DNA of 64,000 nucleotides from positions 36,828,001 through 36,892,000 of the forward strand of contig OX579635.1 of the NCBI GenBank assembly GCA_951230915.1, given 5' to 3'. Source of the DNA: Antitrichia curtipendula. Lineage: Eukaryota > Streptophyta > Bryopsida > Hypnales > Leucodontaceae. Under the pieces are notes generated by a model. The model saw only the letters and a list, made by a program, of their open reading frames with translations. It did no database searches and was not told the DNA's origin. The position numbers were made by a program, and so were the translations under genes. Position 1 is the stretch's first letter. Each line of letters opens with the position of its first letter. Shown here in pieces: positions 55,501 to 64,000 of this stretch.

Positions 55501-57123
55501 TGGTTGAACAAGGTACAACCGCCATTGCACACCATCAGAATATGCAACGTCACTTCAATGGACATGGAAAACCAAGATCTGGATAAAAAGAGTATGAATA
55601 CATTCTCATTAGTTTTATGACATTCTCCTTCGCTGACATTATGGTGTTTTCCTTTTGAAAACTTTGATTGAACAAGACACAACCATTGAGGTTGTGTCCT
55701 GTAGCTGGACACTAGAACTTTGTTATGGAAATAACTCCCGTGACTCGGTATGGCATGAGGCTCTACTTTTACGTTGCCTAAATCCCAAACTCTCAGCTCA
55801 AACTCTGCCGCTTCTAGTTTCTCTATTTTGCCACAAGACCTAAATGAGCATGCTGGTGACACAAGCTCATAGCACGTAGGAGATTCCATTTCCTATCTGA
55901 CCTAGCTTCCAATCCACATTGAATCCCAATCCACACTGCAATCAAACAGCAATAACCATCACTAGCGGTTACAGTGTAGTTCAGAGGGCAAGATTGAATG
56001 CTTCCAATATTGGAATGGGAGTACCAGTCCAAAGCGACAGGTCCTTTGTAACCCCATCTTCTCTCAATTTTCTAATCCAAGGGAGATGAGTTTCCACCAT
56101 TGGAAACATGAAGATGAGTTTTCAACATGGAAAACTGTCACTCACCTTCTACTCTTATAATTGAAGAAATGTGAGAGTTCTGACCTAGGAAATGAACCTC
56201 CAAAGATGGAAGTAGCTACTCTGAAACCCACGACTAGAAGAGCACACCACTACCACCACGGGCATATGAAAAATGAAGACATTCCAAAAGCTCTATTACC
56301 CCCGTGAAAATTACCGAACCAAAATTCAGGAAGAAAAACGGAACTTTAACGCAACACAGACCGCCGTAGACAGATATTGAAAATGAACCTCCCGAAATCG
56401 AGCTCGCAAAACACAAATTCTAATTCACATTGAGCACAATGCAATCCTGGAAAGAAAATCGAAAACCACCCATCCCTCTCAAAACCAAACACCCTCGACA
56501 ACAAAGCGTAAACCAAAACTCAAAATCCACCAAAATTCTCTGCGAAACCCGAAGCCAAATCTCAAATCGCTCGAACATACCAAGAAAAGGTGTGACCTTC
56601 TTGCAAGCTACAGAGGCGGGGAACCACAAGGAGGCTACTTCACATTGAGCACAATGCCATCCTCGAAAGCAATCGACTACCACCCAATTCCTCGCAAAAC
56701 CAACACCCTCGACAACAAAGCTCCAATTACTATATTCAAAATCCACACAGAACCCAAATTCTCTGCGAAACCCGAAGCCAAGTCGCTCAAACATATGAAG
56801 AAAAGGCTTGGTCTTCTTGCAAGCCACAGAGGCGAGGGAACCCGACAAAGGCTACTTCACATTTCGTATCATACTTCGCATTCAGTACTTCACATCGAGC
56901 CCAATGCAATCCTCGAAAGCAATCGAAACCAAACAACCTCGACTAAAAAGCGTAAAATAGAATCCCAATTCCACACAGAACCCAAAATTCTCTGCGAAAC
57001 CTGAATCCAAATTGCAAATCACTCCTACTTACCAAGAAAGGGCGTGGCCTTCTTGCAGGCCAGAGAGGCGGGTGACCCCATCAGTGTGGAGCTCCCTCGA
57101 GCCATCATCGCCTCCGCCATCAT
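52503..57123 (-). CDS. Thylakoid lumen protein TLP18.3 (TPM-domain, PSII repair), three exons
   Basis: Exons: 57123-57033 (donor GTAAGT), 55087-54705 (donor GTACGC) and 52910-52503 (acceptor GTGTCTTGTGCACAG). Phases agree and give 293 residues ending in TAG. Arabidopsis TLP18.3 is of similar length. The N-terminus (MARGSSTLMGSPASLACKKA) is a chloroplast transit-type sequence. A hydrophobic lumenal signal (GTGLTALALSAVLNLGPGVA) precedes the mature start near SEFNVLNEGPP. The TPM domain follows (NYVVDDASVLNRVTRSDLKR; ITVRKLTSKADSFEFADA; LEKWYPTLEEGNTKGVVLL; LPVLATDEKYNEAIYSTAKR; SKEETESKRGQFSL) and a C-terminal membrane helix (LVVGGLLVIAFVVPMAQYYA). The family acts in photosystem II repair and has acid phosphatase activity. 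The exon-2 acceptor (GGCTGGAGAGCAG) is weak and chosen by phase. Confidence 0.92.
52929..53556. repeat. Minisatellite in TLP18.3 intron 2 (about 11 copies, 53-57 bp)
   Basis: The unit is CAAGTCTCATGCAATGCACT followed by CT(A/G)ATGC and CAAGTCTCAAGCA(A/C)TG plus TTAACATGAAAC. Two sub-versions alternate (CAAGCAATGCAAC and CAAGCACTGTTAAC), so a higher-order unit of about 110 bp is also visible. It starts within 20 bp of the exon-3 acceptor. Confidence 0.9.
53557..54303. other. Remainder of TLP18.3 intron 2
   Basis: Contains a 52-bp direct duplication (CCCATTTCTACAGAG(C/G)TGAA) at about 53819 and 53871. Words such as GGCTCTACTT and CCTAGA recur near 54240-54310. No nested gene is seen. Confidence 0.5.
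54304..54721. repeat. Tandem duplication across the exon 2 / intron 2 donor (two units of about 208 bp)
   Basis: The unit ending 54511-54513 repeats the one ending at 54721. Each ends with CGCGTCGGCAAATTCGA, which on the minus strand is the last coding part of exon 2. In the downstream copy (54496-54513) the donor GT is replaced (CGCGGTTCAC), so it is a dead exon fragment inside the intron. Confidence 0.75.
55098..55680. repeat. Tandem array at the intron 1 / exon 2 acceptor (four units)
   Basis: GCCATTGCACATCATCAGAA-like units begin at about 55098, 55224, 55370 and 55521, each followed by TGCAACGTA..TCAATGGAGG, AGAGTATG and ACTTTGATAGAACAAG. The first unit overlaps the acceptor side of exon 2. 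The others are intronic. Confidence 0.75.
55681..56425. other. Middle of TLP18.3 intron 1
   Basis: Includes a near-duplicate ATGAGTTTCCACCATTGGAAA / ATGAGTTTTCAACATGGAAAA near 56087 and 56112. Nothing else recognised. Confidence 0.5.
56426..57085. repeat. Tandem triplication across the exon 1 / intron 1 donor (units of about 216 bp)
   Basis: Units start at 56426, 56641 and 56891 (CACAT(T/C)GAGC(A/C)CAATGC). Each carries a copy of the end of exon 1 (minus strand: GC(T/C)TGCAAGAAG..ACNCC(T/C)TT(T/C)CTT). Only the promoter-proximal copy keeps GGTAAGT. The middle one has lost the GT and the distal one reads GGTATG, a possible cryptic donor. Confidence 0.8.
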
Positions 57124-57477
57124 GGCCGCACACTCGAAGCTCCGATTGCAGCTCCAAATTCACACGCAATTGCTCGTCGGATATGGTGGGGAGCGGGGGC
57201 TTGCGCTTGGGCTTGGAATTCCGCTTGGGCTTGTGCCTGCGAGGAGAAGGGCCAGGGCTGTGTCGGGGTTGGGCGTTGTTCATGATAGTGGATAGAGGGG
57301 GAGCCAATGAGGGACGTACACGTGTGAGGTTCCCATCCTGGGCTTCTGTGGGCTTTGGGAAAAGACGGGGGCTTGGGAGTGGCCTATGCAAATTTTGAAT
57401 AGTTTGTTGCCTGAGTTTGTAACTGGTGACATGCTTGGGAGCGAGGGTGGCCTGAAGGAAAGGGAAGGAATTAACCC
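57124..57477 (-). promoter_or_regulatory. 5' leader and promoter side of TLP18.3
   Basis: GC-rich to about 57320, then mixed. A 158-codon minus-strand frame (57505-57029) overlaps exon 1 in a different frame and is taken as chance. TTAACCC at 57471 directly abuts the next MITE. Confidence 0.45.
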
Positions 57478-58458
57478 TTAACCCCTCAACGCCCAAGGGG
57501 CTCAAAAGTAGCCTCTCATAGTTTGGAAGTCCAATTCAAAGTGATGTAACTTTTGCATCCAATGTCCAAATTCAAAAAAACTTGTTGGGAAAGTTGCGCA
57601 TACTAGTCTAGTTTATGTGATAAAATTTTCAGACCAATTCAAGATGAATTGAGTTTGTGACAGCCGTTCAAAATTCACAGGTTCAATTTGATTTCAGCAC
57701 ATTGCATTGTCATGGCTGCAACTTCGGGGTCTTGTATCTCCTTCATCCAATGGTTGTTTTCAGTCAAATTTGTTGTATTTTTTTCCTCTAGACATTTAAT
57801 TAATGTGGTAAAATTTTCATTGCAAGCCAAGTTGTTTTGAATGTTTGGGAGCAATTCGAAGTTCAAAACCCTAACATTTTTTGGTTAGTGTGAACTTCGG
57901 CGGCTTGTTACTTTTTCATACTCTGTCCGTTTTCAATTTTGTTTTTTTGGAAAGTTGCGCATACTTGTCTAGTTTTTGTGGCTAAAATTTTGTATCAATC
58001 AAAGAAGTATCGAGTGACTGAGAAGCGTTTTAGTAGAAGTAGGTTCAGCTTTTGATGTGTTTTTTGCACCCTTTTTTGCTATTTTTTTTTACATTTCAAA
58101 GTCATATTACAAACACAATGATTTAATTTAATGAATTTTTTTTCACCAATGTGTTGATGTGTTGATTTCAAACGACTTTCTAGTGTAAAGTTTTTTCATT
58201 TGAGTAGGTTTAGAAATCAAATTTCACCTCCGAATGTGTTTTAAGGAAAATTTCAGCATCTTTTTTCAACACTAAAACATTAAAATCTTGCAATCTATGA
58301 GGTCAAATGCCTCCAAATTTGATCCACGTCATCTACAATATGCATACTACAAGATTGTACAGTTGAGATTTTGATACCTTCATGACATGTAGACTTATAA
58401 GGCTTGAAAATCAATGATGTTTTTAAGCCCAAAATGGCCGTGGGCCTTGAGGGGTTAA
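57478..58458 (+). mobile_element. MITE family A copy (A3, 981 bp, TTAA ends)
   Basis: TTAACCCCTCAACGCCCAAG at the left and GTGGGCCTTGAGGGGTTAA at the right form inverted ends flanked by TTAA. The interior has diverged more than in the 13297 copy (for example AGTAGAAGTAGGTTCAG and TCTACAATATGCATAC..ACAAGATTGTAC remain alignable in order). Confidence 0.7.
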
Positions 58459-58665
58459 AGGATGAGCCTGTCACCGTGGAAATCATTTGTTTGAGTACTG
58501 TGTGAATTGTTGGCTTAAAAAATGAAAAAGCATTCATTAGAAGAGAAAAGACCTTCCCTTTTCACATAAAATTTGGAGGATGAATAGTTGTACTTATGTC
58601 CTACATGGAGAGATTCTTTGTCATTCATCAACCAGAAAACGTCCTCCGCATTGTTTATAGGTTAA
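58455..58665 (+). mobile_element. MITE family B copy (211 bp) sharing a TTAA with MITE A3
   Basis: It begins at the TTAA that ends the A copy and ends at TTTATAGGTTAA (58665). GGCTTAAAAAATGAAAAAGC, GGATGAATAGTTGTA and GGAGAGATTCTTTGTCATTC match the other plus-orientation B copies. Confidence 0.7.
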
Positions 58666-61649
58666 AGTAGACAAGCCTATTACCACCCTGCTTCTCAATT
58701 TAAATATCTTGGGGCAAACTTCAAGAGGGGCACATATTTTACAAAGGTGTGCTTGTTTCACACACTAATCAAAGTGGAATTATACTTTTCCGGTTTAAAT
58801 TATAATTTCTATGAATTTCTAAAGTAGTTTGCTCTAAAATTACAAAATTGCTCATAGAGTGGAGTAATAAACGTCCAATAAACAACCCATAATCATCTTT
58901 CTATGTATCCAATAGTAATGTACTTAAGTGTTTATCATTAAAAGATTGGTACAATGTCCTTTGTTGGCATTAATGCAGTAATTTTGTTATAAAATGAACA
59001 AATTTGGATGATGGACTTGCTCTAGATTGTGGCCCAAATGAGCACCTCTATTTAACTCCTAAGGATTTTCAGTGCTTTGAAGCCTAAAACTTCTTCAAAA
59101 CACTCTGATATTCAAAAAAAGGCTAAAATGTCCACTTTTGTATATTCTTCAGTTAACTTATTAGAGTACATATCCCAAAATTTTAGAGTGAAAATCCCCA
59201 ACAATTGCTAGATAAAAATACATAAACTTCAAAACTAGTTTCTCAAATCTTTGATAAAGGTGAAGTATTTATATGCAAAGTATTAAATTTTTAAAAATTT
59301 TGTAGCTTACTTTGTATTTGTTATGAAAAGTTTGTTCTACTTCTTAAAAAAATCAAGATAAATTCAAATTTTTACAATAAAACATGAAGATTTCATAATA
59401 AATGAAAATTGTGTGATTAAATCTTTTAGAAATCATTTTAAAAAAAATCATTTTCTAATAGTGATAAAATAGAGCATACAAGGTGAAGAATTCTTGAAGT
59501 TGGAGTGCATGGTCATAGGTTACATCTGTTTAGAGTTAAAGAAGACATGTGATTTCATAAGCAAGAAATTAAATTAAAAATATCTTTTATAAATAGCGGT
59601 AAAGTAAAACATATAAAAGGAATTGTTTGGGCAACCCATACAACTTTGTACAACATGTGCAAAATTCCTCCTCTATATTTTTGGCACAAATATTACTAAC
59701 ATGATATAAAATGCAATTGTCAAAAAAAATTACCTTGTTTAGTGCGAAAAATTCTCTAGGAGGAGTTAAAGTTTGTTGAACTTCTTAGGCAAGGTTTGAA
59801 AAAAACTATTTCTTCTAACTTCAAATATAATCTTTCAATCTGTGCGATTAGAATTTCCAAAAAAATTCCACAAATTACCATAATAGTCAAGTACAAATTT
59901 GCATAGGTGAATATAATTTAAAACTTTTTCTTATTCACTGCCTTGAAAGGTGGTAGTTATTAAAAAAATTTGAGCAAAATTTGCTTTGGTACATTAAGGG
60001 TCAACCCCTACAATTTCAAGACCATTTGATCTAAAAAGTGCCATTTTTATTGCGTTGAGTGAAAAAAAACTAAAAGATAAATTTTTTGAATATTTGATGT
60101 AAGATCTTAAATTTTAACTTTTATGAAAATATATGGCAAATTTTGGTCTTACAAAAGATATTACAATTTGATGTCAAAGAAAAAGTAACAAAACAATTCT
60201 CCATGCATTTTGAATCTTAGAATTGACTCCATATTGAAGATCATATTACTGGTGTTAGTCATGTATCCACCAATTTTCAAAGCTAAAAAAGTCATGGGAT
60301 ACATCCTATAAATCTTATATTACATGGTTGTTCTCCAAATTGAAAATAGACTACACATTTTTGCAAAAAAATTTCAGTCACATACAGCCAATGATGAAAA
60401 AATTTCAACACTAGATTGCAATATGTATTATTTTATTCTTCACAAGTAAGAAAAAAATTGAAAAAAAAATAATCCTCTCTCTTCTAGAAGACTAATGTTG
60501 TGCCTAATTCATTCTCGAATTCATTGGGCAAACCTCTATCTTCCCCTTCTATTTCTTGACTAAGTTAGTTAGTCTAGTTCCATCATTGATGACTTTGATT
60601 TTCTTCTTCCCCAATTGTTCCTTCTATGATAAGAGGGATTGTCATTTGCAATTTCATTTGGCTATGGGCTTTATTCGGGACTAGTCTAGGGAACATAACT
60701 TAGTCAACATTCCAAAAATCACAACTAAATTTGAGATTAGATGAGCCAACCAAAAATCCATATTGTTCTCTAAGGGGATTTGGACACTTTGTTGTCCCTT
60801 TAAATCCCAAGACACCCAAAAGTAATTTTTGAGGTCTCTAAATCACAAAAAGTAGCAATCTAAGAAAATATTGACTTCAACTTGGTAACAAAGGTCAATG
60901 ATTTTATTGGTGGAGAATAATTTAGTGATATCAAATCTAGAATGTAAAATTTTCCATTGAAGATAAAGGTGTCTACACATGGCCATATCAAACTAGCACT
61001 CTAGAATATTTAGAAAGAAGTAGAAAAAAATGATAGAGGTGCGTGCCACCCTATTATGATGTGCAAGCATGTGGGAAGCTCTCAATGATTTACCTTAATT
61101 TTGGAGAAGGGGCACACATACAATAAAAAGAAGAGTGCTAAAAATAATTACTGCACCACCAACTAGACATCATAGATTCAAATTTGTATGGTCAATTTCC
61201 AAGCCCTTTTTGAAGCAATAAAAGTTGTAGCAAACCTACAATAGATTTACCTCTATAAACATTGCTTCTTGTGTGCTCCAATTGATGGAAAATGCAACAC
61301 CTACAATCCTCTACACAATAGAAGAAAAAGATTCTCTATATATACAAAATTATAGCCAGCTTGTCATGTATAAAGCTTGCATTTTGGTTATCAAACCTTG
61401 TATTTCCATGTTTTTTCCCAACAAACTAGTAACTTGAATTGTAGCTTCTATAAATCCGATTTAAAGCCTACTTAGCTCAAATTATCAATACCATTTGCAC
61501 TACCAACTTTATATTTCAACTTTATATCTCATACAATAGTGCAGACACTGCATTATACATTGACTTTCTTCTCTATTTTCTCCCAATTTCAAAGCCAGCC
61601 TATCTCCTGATAGAAGTTAGCTAAGCACATGAACGTTGGTTCTCTACAG
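58666..61649. other. AT-rich intergenic, 3' of the kinase/AP2-like gene
   Basis: I see no gene or complete repeat in 3 kb. The last few hundred bases may be the 3' untranslated region of the minus-strand gene that follows. Confidence 0.5.
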
Positions 61650-64000
61650 TTACATTCTTCTGTTACCGCCCAGAGTCTCCTCCCAATCCAAAGATTGTAA
61701 AGTTTTGAAATATTCTCGCGATGATCTATCCTCGGATCTCCTTTCACGAGTCGATACAGTCGAATCGAGATCAGCCGTAAAGAAAGGATCTTTAGCCGTC
61801 TCCAAATCGGCCTCAGCCTCAGAGAGCATCACTGAACTCTCGCTCAGCCAGTCTTTCTCAGAGTCAATAAAGTCTGTGAAGCTTTGCTCACGTACTACAA
61901 GTTCATTGTTGTCCTGTTCAGACGCTAAACGGTCAAGCCACTCTTGCTCACGTTCCAATTGATTAATTGAGGGAATGTGGATCAACTTTCGCTCAGGATT
62001 CAAATTGTCAGTTTCAAAGTGTACAATTTTCGAGGTTATGGAATCTTGCCCTTCTTCTGTAGTCGAGGAGATATTCCCATGTGATGATGGGCTTGGCGAA
62101 GTCTCTCGTGGGTGGCCGCCAAGGGAAACCGATTTTCTTTTGAGAGAAACAGATTTCTTGCGTTTGCCAGTGACAGAATGGATCGCCTCTCTCACTTGCC
62201 GTGCAAAAAACGAACTCGCGCGCATTGTCTTGTTGCCTACTTGGATAAACTGCTCGCAAGAAGGCTGCAAATCCTTGAACGGGATTCCCTTCAGCGGTAT
62301 CTCTGCAAAAATCAGCGGAGAGTCACTGTAATGATATGGCAGATTACCCCCCATATAATAGTTGATGGCATCCTTCGCTCGCTCAATTTCTTCTGCTTCG
62401 TAACTTCCGAACCAAAGTTTTTTCTTGAACTTTCGTGGTCGTACTTCAACGATCAGCCCCTTGAATCCTGAATGTATCCAGGGCTGTATCCGGGGCTGTA
62501 TCCGCAGAGGCTTCTCGGCAAGTGGAGGTGACCTATCTAAGGATTTCATTTTGTCTCGCACTTCCTTCAATGAAAGATGGCCCGGTACCTGCAAGTAAAG
62601 AGGGATGCAGATCAGACTGAGCAAAGCCCATACTCGAATTTTGGCCATTGTAAAAGTAGAAGTTTAGTGTCATTTATATTGGAAACTGCCATTTCTATTG
62701 GACTTCCAATTGAAGGATCAGATTGAAAGTAGGATTCAAACAGAATCTTCTGCTGTCAAAATTTAACCCATACAGGATTGAGGCCGTTTGTCCATCAAAA
62801 ACCACTCAAAACTGCCACTTCTATTGAAAAGAGCAAAACAATTTGAAAATTGTTTTTTCTTTGCATATCTATCCATAGGATCTAGTATATGAATGTGTTG
62901 AAGAAATTTCAGAAACTTTGACTGCATAGATTGCATTAGATTTGCATTGAAAGTGAACAAAATGGGGATTTTTAGCACCTTGTGTAACTAAATTATAAGA
63001 TTTTGAATCTTCTTAACATAAGTTTTGCACTACAAATGTTGATTTTATAATTTTTGGTGTTGAAAAATTGAGTTGAGAGTCTAGAAAAAAAAATTCTAAA
63101 AACACACTTGATTTTCATACTTTAAACACTTTGATAAGTAGAAGTAGGTATGAGATAGAAAGAAAACCTAAATTCTTAATAGCTCTAAAATGGACTTGAA
63201 ACACACTAATCCCACCAATGACAATGTTCTACCAAGCAAACTAAACCCTGTGGAACTTTCTTATTTAAAATTGTGAAAATTGAGTTAAAAAACAAATTCA
63301 ATAATTTATTTTCTCTATGATTTCTATGAGAAACAAATATTTTAAATAAATTTATTTCAAGTTTTTGTGATTTTTTGGCTGCCCGGTGAACTCAATTTTG
63401 CACTTAGGGTGGCATAACTTTTGCTCCCGGGCACCAATTGAAACCCTAAATAATATTCCCAAAAATCTATAGTAAACATTGCACTCACCAAGTTCTAACC
63501 CTTCATTGTGCACTAACTGATTTGTTACAAGAATTTGCAATTGAAGTGAACTTTGTTTGGTGCACAGTCCAAGATTGACATAGACATACTTACTATAATG
63601 TGTTTTTCTATCTTCAAAATAAGTTTAAGAAATCATGCCAAAAATTGAGATCATAGGAAACTACCAAAACTTTCATTTGTCCCCTGAGGGACAATGGATT
63701 TTATGGGCCAAATCAAAATCTCCAAAAAAAACTGAACAGTTAATAGTAACTGTAGACCACCCACTACGAACAAAACCCAATAAGCAGACGGGAAACTCAA
63801 AACCTGCAAAATGCATTCAACAAATATGTTCTGCCACCGCAACTCTATCTACTGTAGCTAAACGGACTCAGAATATGTAGCCCAGTACAACATAGACTTA
63901 CCTCAGGATCGACCAGCCAAAAGTCCAAAAGTTCCCGGATGAATGAGAAGGTAGGTCTTCGAGCAGGAGACTTCGTCCAGCATGATTCAAGTAAGCATTT
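61650..64000 (-). CDS. Protein kinase with C-terminal AP2/ERF-like domain (3' part; gene continues past the window edge)
   Basis: Two exons are visible. 64000-63902 (33 codons, donor GAG|GTAAGT) encodes LLESCWTKSPARRPTFSFIR, the C-lobe end of a protein kinase (subdomain XI, CW..SP..RPTF). The last exon, 62588-61650 (acceptor ATCCCTCTTTACTTGCAG), joins it in phase. The exon residues about 41-96 resemble an AP2/ERF domain: GFKGLIVEVRPRKFKKKLWF, GSYEAEEIERAKDAI, then LPYHYSDSPLIF (family: RGV..EIRpp....iWLGTfeTaEEAARAyD). Next come a basic nuclear-signal-like stretch (TGKRKKSVSLKRKS) and an acidic Ser/Glu-rich tail. I infer a kinase fused to a DNA-binding-like domain. The alternative is two genes merged by my splice choice, but both splice sites are consensus and no stop or start intervenes. 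Confidence 0.65.
62763..63712 (-). mobile_element. MITE family A copy (A6) inside the intron of the kinase/AP2-like gene
   Basis: The left end TTAACCCATACAGGATTGAG with AACTGCCACTTCTATTG is the inverse of the family right end. TTTGTCCCCTGAGGGACAATGG at about 63677-63698 is the inverse of its left part. The right TTAA has decayed. It occupies most of the 1.3-kb intron. Confidence 0.65.

Noticed and set aside
57029..57505. 158-codon Pro/Lys-rich minus-strand frame
   Set aside because: It overlaps TLP18.3 exon 1 in a different frame. The frame with the transit peptide and a phase-compatible donor is preferred.

Overview
The window is nuclear DNA of a streptophyte (land plant or charophyte alga). 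The chloroplast-targeted TLP18.3 gene, the plant-type phosphoglycerate-mutase-like gene, the AP2/ERF-like domain, GT-AG introns and Ty1/copia remnants all point this way. TTAA-ended MITEs and a DUF7869 transposase-like gene suggest a non-flowering lineage (bryophyte, lycophyte, fern or charophyte) rather than an angiosperm; that is inference. Most of the window is AT-rich and filled with repeats. The few host genes have GC-rich exons.

Layout. 0-5 kb: two decayed FCP1/NIF-like (HAD phosphatase) gene copies, with a recurring 16-20 nt near-palindrome. 5-21 kb: no clear gene except one possible 5' exon (16.4-16.9 kb), many small inverted-repeat elements, minisatellites and old AT-rich sequence. 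21.2-40.5 kb: the main discovery, a candidate giant DNA transposon of 19,264 bp. It has perfect 28-bp terminal inverted repeats, a matching 4-bp flank (TATT) on each side, and two long genes near its ends that both read outward: a DUF7869-type DDE transposase-like gene (minus strand) and a 1,455-codon gene with a DGQH (ParB/DGQHR-like) motif (plus strand). Both are complete in frame except for a few TAA/TAG stops. The interior carries a captured last exon of S-formylglutathione hydrolase, two 62-bp palindromes and later MITE insertions. 40.5-45.7 kb: copia debris, including a 3.3-kb composite with LTRs in inverted orientation. 46.3-47.3 kb: an intact, intronless phosphoglycerate-mutase-like gene. 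48-52 kb: nested MITEs and a 575-bp foldback. 52.5-57.1 kb: the three-exon TLP18.3 gene (minus strand), whose introns carry tandem duplications that include the splice junctions. 57.5-58.7 kb: two abutting TTAA elements. 61.7-64.0 kb: the 3' part of a minus-strand gene that appears to join a protein kinase C-terminus to an AP2/ERF-like domain.

Only three genes look functional for the host: the mutase-like gene, TLP18.3, and the kinase/AP2-like gene, which continues past the window edge. The rest is mobile DNA at several stages of decay. The small elements fall into two groups. One has TTAA|CCC termini (families A, B, C; piggyBac-like ends), and its copies often share a single TTAA. The other has AAGGTRG termini. 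All coordinates were worked out by eye, and repeat boundaries may be off by a few bases unless an exact terminus is given.
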